The notes below the pieces were generated by a model. It was not told the origin of the DNA, made no database searches, and worked only from the letters and a program-made list of their open reading frames with translations. Of a stretch of 28,549 nucleotides of DNA, positions 1-7,489 are shown piece by piece. The stretch comes from UBA4466 sp963925035 (GTDB lineage: Bacteria > Bacteroidota > Bacteroidia > Flavobacteriales_D > Crocinitomicaceae): the NCBI GenBank assembly GCA_963925035.1, contig CAWUSK010000003.1:1-28549 (forward strand), in the 5' to 3' direction. Within the stretch, counting starts at the first letter, position 1; each line of letters begins with the position of its first letter. A program made the translations under genes and the position numbers.

Positions 1-1935
1 CCAACTATATCTGGGGTTCACACTATCAATGTTTCAAGTAACTCTTCTTGGGTGGATTTGTTTATTAAAACAGGTGCTTGTAATGGTAACTCTTGGACAT
101 ATATCGATGACACATACAGTACTACAACGAATTATGTGACATTAACAGCGGGAACAAGCTATTCTTTCTTAATTGATGATGAGAATACTTCAGCTAGTTC
201 AGGTACAATTTCAATTACTTGTCCGAGTGCACCCGCTACAAATCCATGTGCATCTATATCAACTTTAACTTGTGATCAGTCGGAATCCTTTAATTTGGCA
301 TCTGGTACTGGCGCTTGGAATCCAACGGGACCATGGGGAACACCTGGAAACGAATCGGTATTTTCATACACACCATCCGTAACTGGGTCTTATGACATTC
401 AAGTAACGAGTAATAGTTCCTATGTAGATTTATTTTACAAATCAGGGAGTTGTGGAGCTTCAGGTTGGACGTATGTAAATGACATATATTCTAGTGAAAC
501 AAATTCTGTAACCTTAACAGGTGGAACTACATATTATTTCTTAATTGACGATGAAAATACTTCCGCTAGTTCAGGATCTATTAGTGTTTCGTGTCCATGC
601 CTTGGAAATACTGTTGATGCTGTATTAACATTAAACGGTAACGTATCTGTTACAAATAACACTTTAGGTGCTTGTGACGATTGTGGATTACGTTCATCTG
701 AAGATATCACGTATGAGGTAAACATACCATGCGCTGGAACATACACCTTCGAAACGTGTGGTGCTACTTCTTGGGATACTTATTTATACTTGACTTCAGC
801 TCCTTGTTCGGGAACATTAGCTACGAATGACGACAATTGTGGCCTTCAATCTAGTATCACATATTCATTCAATGCTGGCGGAACATACTACGTCACAGTT
901 GAAGGATTCTCAAGTTATGCTGCAGGGCAATTTGGTCTATCCATTTCAAAATCTTGTGATCTTGGAGTAACGGCTAGTTCCGATACATATGCGTGTGGTA
1001 ATAATATTTCCTGTTTTGGAGCCTCTGATGGTTCTGCAATTGCTAATGTGTCCGGAGGTTGTGGAAACATTAATTATCAATGGTCAAATGGATCTGGATC
1101 TAGTACTGTAAATCAATTAGCTGCAGGAACGTACAATGTTGTTGTTACGGATGAGTGGCAATGCTCTGCTAATGCAAGCATTATCCTTACTGCGCCAGCT
1201 AAATTGATAGCAGATGCGGGTGAAGAACAAACTGTTTATTATGGTTATACACCTTTTAGCTGTGCCGATATTAGCGGTTCTGCTCAAGGAGGTTGCGCTG
1301 AATACAGTTATTCTTGGTCTGCTAACGGTTCCGTGATTTCCTCAAGCACAGATGTTAATATCTGTCCAAGTAGCAGCACCAATTATGAACTTACTGTTAC
1401 TGATCAAAATGGTTGTGAGGCTTCAGATAATGTTGATGTTTGTGTTATAAATGTCATATGCTATGCAGGTCGTAGTAACGTTCAAAAAGTTGAAATGTGT
1501 CACGTATCACCTGGAAATTCAGGACATAGAAATACAATTTGCATCAACGAAGATGCAGTAGCCGCTCATTTAGCGCACGGTTGTACCCTTGGAAGTTGTG
1601 AAGAAGTAAACTTTTGCTCAACGAACAATTCTAACTTACTATCAAGGTTTGCTGAATCTAACGATATCACAAATAATCAATTAAATGTTTCTCCAAATCC
1701 ATTTGTAGAATCATTTGAAATTGACTTTACTGTGGAAACAGCTGACAATTACTTGATTACATTATACTCAATACAAGGAGAATTAATCAAGGTGATTTTC
1801 AATGGTGATTTAGGTAAAGGTGAACATCTTTCACTAGAATTCCCGTCTTCTTTAATGGAAAGCGGCCTATATCTATTAAGAAGCAATAATAGTAATGGTA
1901 ATTACAATGAAACAATCCGAATAGTAAAACAATAA
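1..1935 (+). CDS. Secreted T9SS type A cargo protein, multidomain adhesin-like (5' partial)
   Basis: The frame is open to the first base of the window, so the N-terminus and signal peptide lie outside; the GTG at 52 is internal. Two homologous Cys- and Ser-rich repeats come first (about 13-225 and 240-600), both ending in LIDDENTSASSG followed by a CP. A related beta-sandwich block (600-960) has the look of pre-peptidase C-terminal domains. A SprB-type repeat follows (961-1200; GASDGSA, YQWSNG, AAGTYNVVVTD), then a PKD/Ig-like repeat (1201-1450). A Cys/His-rich module with KVEMCH, PGN and AHLAHGC lies at 1486-1599. The C-terminus (about 1675-1932) is a T9SS type A sorting domain: VSPNPF, then LYSIQGELIK, ending in IRIVKQ. 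Such proteins cross the outer membrane by T9SS and are usually anchored to the surface or released. The ligand cannot be told. Architecture is clear, function is not. Confidence 0.85.
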   Translation, partial: PTISGVHTINVSSNSSWVDLFIKTGACNGNSWTYIDDTYSTTTNYVTLTAGTSYSFLIDDENTSASSGTISITCPSAPATNPCASISTLTCDQSESFNLASGTGAWNPTGPWGTPGNESVFSYTPSVTGSYDIQVTSNSSYVDLFYKSGSCGASGWTYVNDIYSSETNSVTLTGGTTYYFLIDDENTSASSGSISVSCPCLGNTVDAVLTLNGNVSVTNNTLGACDDCGLRSSEDITYEVNIPCAGTYTFETCGATSWDTYLYLTSAPCSGTLATNDDNCGLQSSITYSFNAGGTYYVTVEGFSSYAAGQFGLSISKSCDLGVTASSDTYACGNNISCFGASDGSAIANVSGGCGNINYQWSNGSGSSTVNQLAAGTYNVVVTDEWQCSANASIILTAPAKLIADAGEEQTVYYGYTPFSCADISGSAQGGCAEYSYSWSANGSVISSSTDVNICPSSSTNYELTVTDQNGCEASDNVDVCVINVICYAGRSNVQKVEMCHVSPGNSGHRNTICINEDAVAAHLAHGCTLGSCEEVNFCSTNNSNLLSRFAESNDITNNQLNVSPNPFVESFEIDFTVETADNYLITLYSIQGELIKVIFNGDLGKGEHLSLEFPSSLMESGLYLLRSNNSNGNYNETIRIVKQ

Positions 1936-1950
1936 AAATTCAACATTGAT

Positions 1951-1984
1951 AAATGGAGAGGAGGTAATCTCTTCTCCATTTTTT
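1951..1984 (+). terminator. Rho-independent terminator after the T9SS cargo gene
   Basis: A 13-bp stem with one G.T wobble (AAATGGAGAGGAG at 1951-1963 with CTCTTCTCCATTT at 1969-1981) closes a 5-nt GTAAT loop and is followed by a T run. It starts 15 nt after the stop codon of the upstream gene. Confidence 0.9.
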
Positions 1985-2390
1985 AAAAAAATTAAAAGAA
2001 GCTGCAAAATTGATTGACATTTACCGACCAGGGAAAGTGAATAATATAGTAATAAACCTCAAGTTGATTATTACAATTAAATCTCATTAAACAGGGTGAA
2101 CTAATTAAACTTTCTACGCCTGTAAATGGCAATCATTTTTTTTATAACATCCAAGTAGGGAGAAGCAGTGCCAGTTGCGCATCAAAAAATAATTTCTCGT
2201 CTTTATATTGAATTGATATTAGAGAACCTTCAATAGGAAAAAATAGTTTTATTAAGATCCGTGGTATTCAAATCATTTGTAAAAAATGACGGCACTTTGA
2301 GGATTTGGAAATAACTATTATAGAGAAAAGTTAGGTTATGTAACGACCGTCAATACTGTAACTATAGTTCAGGCTGTAGGATTATGAAAT
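1985..2390. other. Non-coding stretch, no recognisable gene
   Basis: No intact reading frame of useful length is present. The 3' part (from about 2301) can be read in the same frame as the pseudogene that follows, giving short open segments such as GYVTTVNTVTIVQAVG broken by stops at 2298 and 2385. It may therefore be the decayed upstream part of that gene. The similarity is too weak to name a domain. Confidence 0.5.
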
Positions 2391-2662
2391 GCAACATCAG
2401 TTGAGGAAAAGTCTAAATTGAATGATATTTCAATTTAGACTTTTCTATTTTCTTCTTCTACAACTTTGCATTTTGAGGATTTTTTAGAAGGCGCGAGTAT
2501 TTCTGTCTACAACTTCAATGGTCAGATGGTAAAACAACTTGAAAATGTTTCTAGACAGACTGCTCTATTATTACGTGATGACCTTAAAGCGGCGTGCATT
2601 TCGTTTTCGTAAAACAAAACACTGCTACTTTAGCAAAAGAAAAAATAGTGATTACTGACTAA
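2391..2662 (+). pseudogene. Decayed C-terminal end of a T9SS type A cargo gene
   Basis: Read in one frame from 2391, the DNA gives ATSVEEKSKLNDISI, a TAG stop at 2436-2438, then STTLHFEDFLEGASISVYN, FNGQMVKQLENVS and RDDLKA. After a one-base loss near 2592 the frame changes and gives VHFVFVKQNTATLAKEK, then IVITD and a stop at 2660-2662. Both pieces match a T9SS type A sorting domain: linker, hydrophobic strand, YNxxGQxV, LKxGVYxV and a final KIVI. The usual Y-P-N-P motif after ISI is missing and replaced by hairpin sequence. GCGGCGTG against an expected GCGGGCGTG explains the shift as loss of one G. No intact start or upstream body is visible, so this is a gene relic. Confidence 0.8.
2406..2445. 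repeat. Perfect 17-bp palindrome inside the T9SS pseudogene
   Basis: GAAAAGTCTAAATTGAA (2406-2422) and its exact reverse complement (2429-2445) flank a 6-nt TGATAT loop. A T-rich tract follows on the + strand and an A-rich one precedes, so it could act as a terminator in either direction. However, it lies inside a former coding region, with its left arm still reading as EKSKLN. Confidence 0.85.
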
Positions 2663-2677
2663 CAAAAAGTGACGACA

Positions 2678-4717
2678 TCAATCGTTGTACTCTGTAATTT
2701 CCATAATATTATCTTGAAAATATTTCCAAATTTCAGGTTGCTCCAAAGAAAATCGCGTTGGAAACGGATTGTCTTTCTCCAGCTTATATAACTCTTCGAT
2801 TATTTTTTTGGGGCTAATCTTTTTGTAATTCAAGTTTTGGCGTTCCGTAAGTTCAACTAATTGTTGATTCTTGCGATCGCCAAATTGGAATATAGTTAAA
2901 TGTATGTTCTGATTTTCTAAAATAGCTCTTTCAGATTCTTCCGATAGAGAAAACACTCCGTCCGTAAAAAGCACAAAAGACAGGTTTTGATGCTTCACGT
3001 CAGTGTAATGGTTATAAATATACTTAATTCCGTCGTTGACTTTAGTTGTGCCTCTGCCCTTTAAATCTTGAATGACTTTGTTGAAAAGTGGATCGTTCTT
3101 CTCTGCAGCATCTAAAAGCACCTCAGTCTTACTTGAGAAAGAAACAACACTTACTCTATTTGTCGAGTTTAAGGTTGCAGTATACGTGAATAGCGACGTT
3201 TTTAAGTTTGATAATTTATTTCCTTCTTTCATTGAGGAAGAAACGTCTATTAGAAACACATTGTTAGTGATTTTTTCTTCAATCTTAGATTCCTCTGAAA
3301 TAGATTCATATTGAACGGCAGAATTACACTCTTTTGAAAATTGAAATCCTTTTATTTCACCCGGTTTAAAATTGAAATATTCGTTTGGATTCTCACTTTC
3401 GTAGATGTGTTGAATTAATCGCTGACTTGTAGAGTCATTACTAATATTACTAGCGATAACGGGCGTTAAATTTGACTCATATTTAAGATGTAGATCAGAA
3501 GTTTTTCTGTTTTCAAACTGATTTGGACGAATTAGTTCCAAATAGGCCATAACAGAACTTTTTTCATCAGTGAAAACTTCCAGTGTTGTCTTTTCATTTG
3601 GATCAATCAAGAAATCCATGTCGTTTAAACCCGCTCTAATGTTCGTTTCACCATCTGCAAAAAAGCTGTTCAATGCATCCCTTAAGTTCTCTTTATTTGC
3701 TCTTTGAAGAATAATTTTTGAGCTTGCTCCAAACACGATTAAACTTACTAATTCTTGATCGGACATTTCATCCATAATGTCCAACACAAACCTTTTAATA
3801 TTCCTAAATCCTGATTTCATTGAGCCAGAAATATCTATTAAAAAAATCGTGTGCTCGTTCAAAAGGTGTTCTTGCTTTAATCTTTTTTCATTCACCTCAA
3901 CCAAATCTAACTTTAAAAGTGCCTGCAGCTTTGTTTGGAATGTTTCAAATGATTCGTCTTTGGTAATGTCCTCGTCTGGTGAAAAAACAAAAGGTTCACA
4001 ATCCGTATCACCTGCAGCTAATTCAACCGATACTTCACTGAAAAAATAATAAGACGATTCTTCCAGTTTATTTCCTGTGAAATTGAAACGCGTACGATTT
4101 ACTTTGCTCTTTTCGTGTCGGGCAAAAGTATAGGAGTTATTAATTAGTGTGAAGTATTTTTCTCCTCCTTTGGCCTTATATACAAAACGTACTGTTTTCC
4201 ATCCATCTTTCGATAAGTATTTCTGACTCGTTTCTAGGAGACATAAATTATTGGTTGTGTGATCAACGATGTTATTCTTTGAAGTTCGTTCATTGCTCAA
4301 AATAAAAGGAATCATATCCATTGAAAAGTTGGAATATTGACATTGTGCCATGGTGAAGGAAATGATGTATTTTTCTCCTTTCACTAATTCATTAGTCAAC
4401 ATCGTTTCCACAGCTTCAAACTCATTATCGGAGTTCGTCATTCTCATTCCAAGCTTTCCGCCTATCCCATCTTCTGTATTCAATATTGGATAGCCAATGT
4501 ATGTTGAATTTAAGTCATTGAAAAAGTCAGGATAACCATCCACAATTTCCCAATATTTCGGAACAATAGGACTTCGCATAAGTTCCGTCGGGTAGTGAAC
4601 TGAACTTCTCGTTTCCGAATTAATAAACGTTGGGTTTGGAATTAAATTTTGTGCATTTATAAAACTACCAAAAACGCAATTATAGACGATAATCAAACAC
4701 AACTGGGCTTTACTCAT
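2678..4717 (-). CDS. Secreted protein with two von Willebrand factor A domains
   Basis: The 679-residue protein starts at ATG with a Sec signal peptide (residues 1-22, cut before QNLIPNP). Residues 24-235 form a beta-rich domain like the N-terminal module of many exported Bacteroidota proteins: NLIPNPTF, a Trp-containing PKYWEIVDGYPDFFN segment, IGGKLGMRM and a late SYYFFSEVSVE strand. Two vWA domains follow. The first (about 288-400) has the MIDAS motif DISGS (295-299) and TN at 358-359, but its last element reads TDEK rather than TDG. The second (about 486-645) has DVSSS (491-495), TTKVNDG (557-563) and TDG (585-587), so it should bind a divalent metal. There is no T9SS tail, TM segment or lipobox, so it is probably periplasmic or secreted. 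vWA domains usually mediate metal-dependent protein contacts; the partner is unknown. It stands alone and converges on the pseudogene. Confidence 0.75.
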   Translation of the reverse strand: MSKAQLCLIIVYNCVFGSFINAQNLIPNPTFINSETRSSVHYPTELMRSPIVPKYWEIVDGYPDFFNDLNSTYIGYPILNTEDGIGGKLGMRMTNSDNEFEAVETMLTNELVKGEKYIISFTMAQCQYSNFSMDMIPFILSNERTSKNNIVDHTTNNLCLLETSQKYLSKDGWKTVRFVYKAKGGEKYFTLINNSYTFARHEKSKVNRTRFNFTGNKLEESSYYFFSEVSVELAAGDTDCEPFVFSPDEDITKDESFETFQTKLQALLKLDLVEVNEKRLKQEHLLNEHTIFLIDISGSMKSGFRNIKRFVLDIMDEMSDQELVSLIVFGASSKIILQRANKENLRDALNSFFADGETNIRAGLNDMDFLIDPNEKTTLEVFTDEKSSVMAYLELIRPNQFENRKTSDLHLKYESNLTPVIASNISNDSTSQRLIQHIYESENPNEYFNFKPGEIKGFQFSKECNSAVQYESISEESKIEEKITNNVFLIDVSSSMKEGNKLSNLKTSLFTYTATLNSTNRVSVVSFSSKTEVLLDAAEKNDPLFNKVIQDLKGRGTTKVNDGIKYIYNHYTDVKHQNLSFVLFTDGVFSLSEESERAILENQNIHLTIFQFGDRKNQQLVELTERQNLNYKKISPKKIIEELYKLEKDNPFPTRFSLEQPEIWKYFQDNIMEITEYND

Positions 4718-5029
4718 AATTATTCTATGGTACCATTATTAGGCCTTAGAAATTATTGCTTCACTCAAAAAAGTGAATGTTAGTAATAATTACTTGTTCA
4801 AATATATGATATTCGGGCGCTTATCCTTTAGGCAATATGTTATTTTTTGTGAATGACATTTTAACGTTTAAGTCTCGGTGATAAATCAAAAGCTGGTTCT
4901 AAAAGCAAATTTAATCGAATGCCAGGTGTCTAATTTAGGCTTTAATCTGCCTATTCAGTTTTAACCTCTGAACAGAATAGAGTGTTAGGAACACTTCATT
5001 CGAACTCTACTCATAATCATAAGGATTTT
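4718..5029. other. Non-coding region upstream of an orphan terminator
   Basis: No reading frame longer than about 16 codons with a start was found on the + strand here. A small hairpin, AGTGTT-AGG-AACACT (about 4981-4995), precedes the terminator at 5030. The stretch may hold the 3' end of an untranslated RNA, the 3' relic of a lost gene, or nothing. Confidence 0.35.
4799..4806 (-). promoter_or_regulatory. Possible -7 promoter element for the double vWA gene
   Basis: The minus strand reads TATATTTG, a full match to the Bacteroidota -7 consensus TAnnTTTG, 81 nt upstream of the ATG. A TTG lies 26 nt further upstream, longer than the usual spacer, so support is weak. Confidence 0.25.
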
Positions 5030-5061
5030 AAAAGCGACCAAATTACTTAGTCGCTTTTTTT
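5030..5061 (+). terminator. Terminator hairpin with no visible upstream gene
   Basis: AAAAGCGAC (5030-5038) pairs with GTCGCTTTT (5050-5058) across an 11-nt loop and is followed by further T residues. It has the shape of a + strand intrinsic terminator. The flanking genes start on opposite sides and point away from it, so neither ends here. Confidence 0.7.
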
Positions 5062-5220
5062 GAGCAAAATTTTTAACGCAAAACAATTTAACATTACCTA
5101 ATATAATTAATTCAAATTGCCAGTTTAACATCAATCCTGGATTTCATTTCCACGAAAAATAATGCTCAATCTCTAATTTTTTAATTCCTTTACATTTAGT
5201 TTGCTAAAACACTTAAAGTT

Positions 5221-7413
5221 TTGAAAGAAATATTACTTATCACTCCGCCATTTACCCAATTGAATACGCCGTATCCAGCGACCGCTTATTTAAAAGGTTT
5301 TCTGAATACAAAGGATATTTCTGCCTATCAAATGGATTTAGGAATTGAGGTCATTGCAGCATTATTTACACCTCATCGATTGTCAGAAATTTTTGAAATG
5401 GCATTCAAAAATGACACAATTCAATCTGAAAATACAGAACGAATTTACGCCTTAAAGAACGAATATTTAGATACTATTGAAAGTGTGCTTCTCTTTTTAC
5501 AAGGAAAAAATCAAACGCTTGCACGTCAAATTTGCACAGAAAACTTTCTTCCCCAAGCATCTAAATTTGATGAACTGGACGATTTGGAATGGGCATTTGG
5601 AAATATGGGAATGCAGGACAAAGCCAAACACCTTGCGACCTTGTATTTAGAAGACCTTTCTGATTTTATTACCGAATGTATCGATGAAAATTTTGGGTTT
5701 AGTCGCTATGCCGAGCGATTAGGTATGAGCGCAAATTCATTTGATGAGCTTTACGCGACATTGAATGACAAGTCAACCTATATAGACTCAATTACACTAG
5801 AGTTACTTTCCAACGCACTTGTAAAATCAAAGCCTAAACTGGTGTGTTTTTCTGTTCCATTTCCCGGTAATTTATACAGCGCATTTCGCTGTGCGCAATA
5901 TATTAAGCAACACTTTCCTGAAATAAAAATATGCATGGGAGGCGGATTTCCGAATACAGAATTGCGTTCATTAACTGATCCTCGCGTATTTGAGTTCTTT
6001 GACTTCATCACACTTGATGATGGAGAGTTGCCTATTGAGTTAGTACATCAATTTGTTCAGGAAAACTGTCCAACATCATTTGATTTTAAGCGCACCTATT
6101 ATTTAGAAAATGGCATTGTTGTTTACAATAACAACAGCAATAAATCTGACTACAAACAAGCATACGTTGGAACTCCTGATTATTCTGATTTGCTGTTAGA
6201 TCGATATATTTCGGTAATTCAAATTGCCAATCCAATGCACAGCTTATGGAGCGATGGCAGGTGGAACAAGCTCACAATGGCACATGGTTGTTATTGGGGG
6301 AAATGTACTTTTTGTGATATTTCACTCGATTACATTAAGCTTTATGAACCCATTGCCGCCAAAACTTTGGTTGATCGCATGGAGGAAATTATAGCTCAAA
6401 CAGGCGAACGTGGATTTCACTTTGTGGATGAAGCTGCACCTCCTGCATTAATGCGTTCCTTGGCTATTGAAATTATTCGCAGAAAACTCACGGTAACGTG
6501 GTGGACAAATATTCGCTTTGAAAAGAGCTTCACACGCGACTTGTCTATTCTTTTAGCGAAATCTGGGTGTATTGCCATTTCGGGCGGACTAGAAGTTGCC
6601 TCAGATAGGTTGTTGGAGCTAATACAGAAAGGGATAACGGTTGAACAGGTTGCACGCGTTACTCGAAACTTGACTGAGGCTGGAATTATGGTGCATTCGT
6701 ATTTGATGTACGGTTATCCTTCTCAAACAGTTCAAGAAACCATAGACAGTCTTGAAATGGTGCGACAGTTGTTCGGAATTGGTGTTGTACAATCTGGATT
6801 TTGGCATCAATTTGCACTTACAACGCACAGTCCGATTGGCGGCAAGCCTGAAGAATTTGGTGTTCAACCAGATTATAAGAACATAACATTCGCAAATAAC
6901 GATATTCAATTTAAAGATAAGACAGGAATAGATCATTCGAAATTTAGTTTCGGTCTGAAAAAATCGCTTTTCAACTTTATGCACGGCATAGGATTCGAAC
7001 TTCCTTTAAGCGAGTGGTTCGATTTCAAAATTCCAAAGACGACCGTTCCATCTAATTTCATTGAAAAATGCCTCGATTCTGAGGGAATGACTTTGGCGAA
7101 ATCGAGTGCGAAGCCACTTTGGTTGGGCAGAACGCCATTAGTTTCTCCCTTTACAAAATCAAAACGAGGAGAAACGTGGGAAATGGTGCAGCTAACCATT
7201 CACGACAAAAGAGAATGCCTCGAACTAAATCTAGCGTTGGAACAAGGTAAGTGGTTCGTTGCTCAATTGGAAAAAATGTCTGTTTACTCGGCTAATAACT
7301 CAACAATTGCCGAACTAAAAGCTGACTTTGAATCAAAATTTGATGACTTTGAGTTGTTTTGGTATTCAAAACCAATAAATCAATTGAGAGAAGCAGGATT
7401 GATTGTTACATAA
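5221..7413 (+). CDS. B12-binding-type radical SAM protein of unknown reaction
   Basis: TTG is chosen as start because the encoded MKEILLITPPFTQLNTPYPA is a typical beginning of cobalamin-binding radical SAM proteins and the next Met is about 38 residues in. The N-terminal half (about 1-280) looks like a Rossmann-type B12-binding region: a short strand, KICMGGGFPNTELR (236-249) and DFITLDDGELPIE (261-273). The radical SAM core spans about 350-540. Its cluster motif is C357-YWGK-C362-TF-C365, spaced CX4CX2C rather than the common CX3CX2C. HFVDEAAPP (400-408), WWTNIRFE (427-434) and SGGLEVASDRLL (454-465) follow as core strands. The C-terminal 190 residues match nothing I recognise. The canonical DxHxxG cobalamin motif is not visible, so cofactor B12 use is uncertain. 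The gene stands alone; substrate and pathway are unknown. Confidence 0.8.
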   Translation: MKEILLITPPFTQLNTPYPATAYLKGFLNTKDISAYQMDLGIEVIAALFTPHRLSEIFEMAFKNDTIQSENTERIYALKNEYLDTIESVLLFLQGKNQTLARQICTENFLPQASKFDELDDLEWAFGNMGMQDKAKHLATLYLEDLSDFITECIDENFGFSRYAERLGMSANSFDELYATLNDKSTYIDSITLELLSNALVKSKPKLVCFSVPFPGNLYSAFRCAQYIKQHFPEIKICMGGGFPNTELRSLTDPRVFEFFDFITLDDGELPIELVHQFVQENCPTSFDFKRTYYLENGIVVYNNNSNKSDYKQAYVGTPDYSDLLLDRYISVIQIANPMHSLWSDGRWNKLTMAHGCYWGKCTFCDISLDYIKLYEPIAAKTLVDRMEEIIAQTGERGFHFVDEAAPPALMRSLAIEIIRRKLTVTWWTNIRFEKSFTRDLSILLAKSGCIAISGGLEVASDRLLELIQKGITVEQVARVTRNLTEAGIMVHSYLMYGYPSQTVQETIDSLEMVRQLFGIGVVQSGFWHQFALTTHSPIGGKPEEFGVQPDYKNITFANNDIQFKDKTGIDHSKFSFGLKKSLFNFMHGIGFELPLSEWFDFKIPKTTVPSNFIEKCLDSEGMTLAKSSAKPLWLGRTPLVSPFTKSKRGETWEMVQLTIHDKRECLELNLALEQGKWFVAQLEKMSVYSANNSTIAELKADFESKFDDFELFWYSKPINQLREAGLIVT

Positions 7414-7414
7414 A

Positions 7415-7458
7415 ACAAAAGCCCCCACAAAGTGAAAGCTTTTGTGATTTTATTTTTT
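7415..7458. terminator. Bidirectional terminator between the radical SAM gene and cysN
   Basis: ACAAAAGC (7415-7422) pairs with GCTTTTGT (7438-7445), with an inner CAC-AAA-GTG stem between. On the + strand it is followed by GATTTTATTTTTT and on the minus strand by TTTTAT. It lies between two convergent genes and can serve both. Confidence 0.75.
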
Positions 7459-7489
7459 AACCTAACCAAAAAAATAAACCTTCAGTTAC

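Noticed and set aside
13..600. Two similar repeats in the first gene as a mobile or recombination element
   Set aside because: They are in-frame protein domain repeats with diverged codons, typical of surface adhesins.
3777..4049. Open frames on the + strand inside the double vWA gene (also 3072-3314)
   Set aside because: They show no domain or signal, and lie opposite a well-supported coding region.
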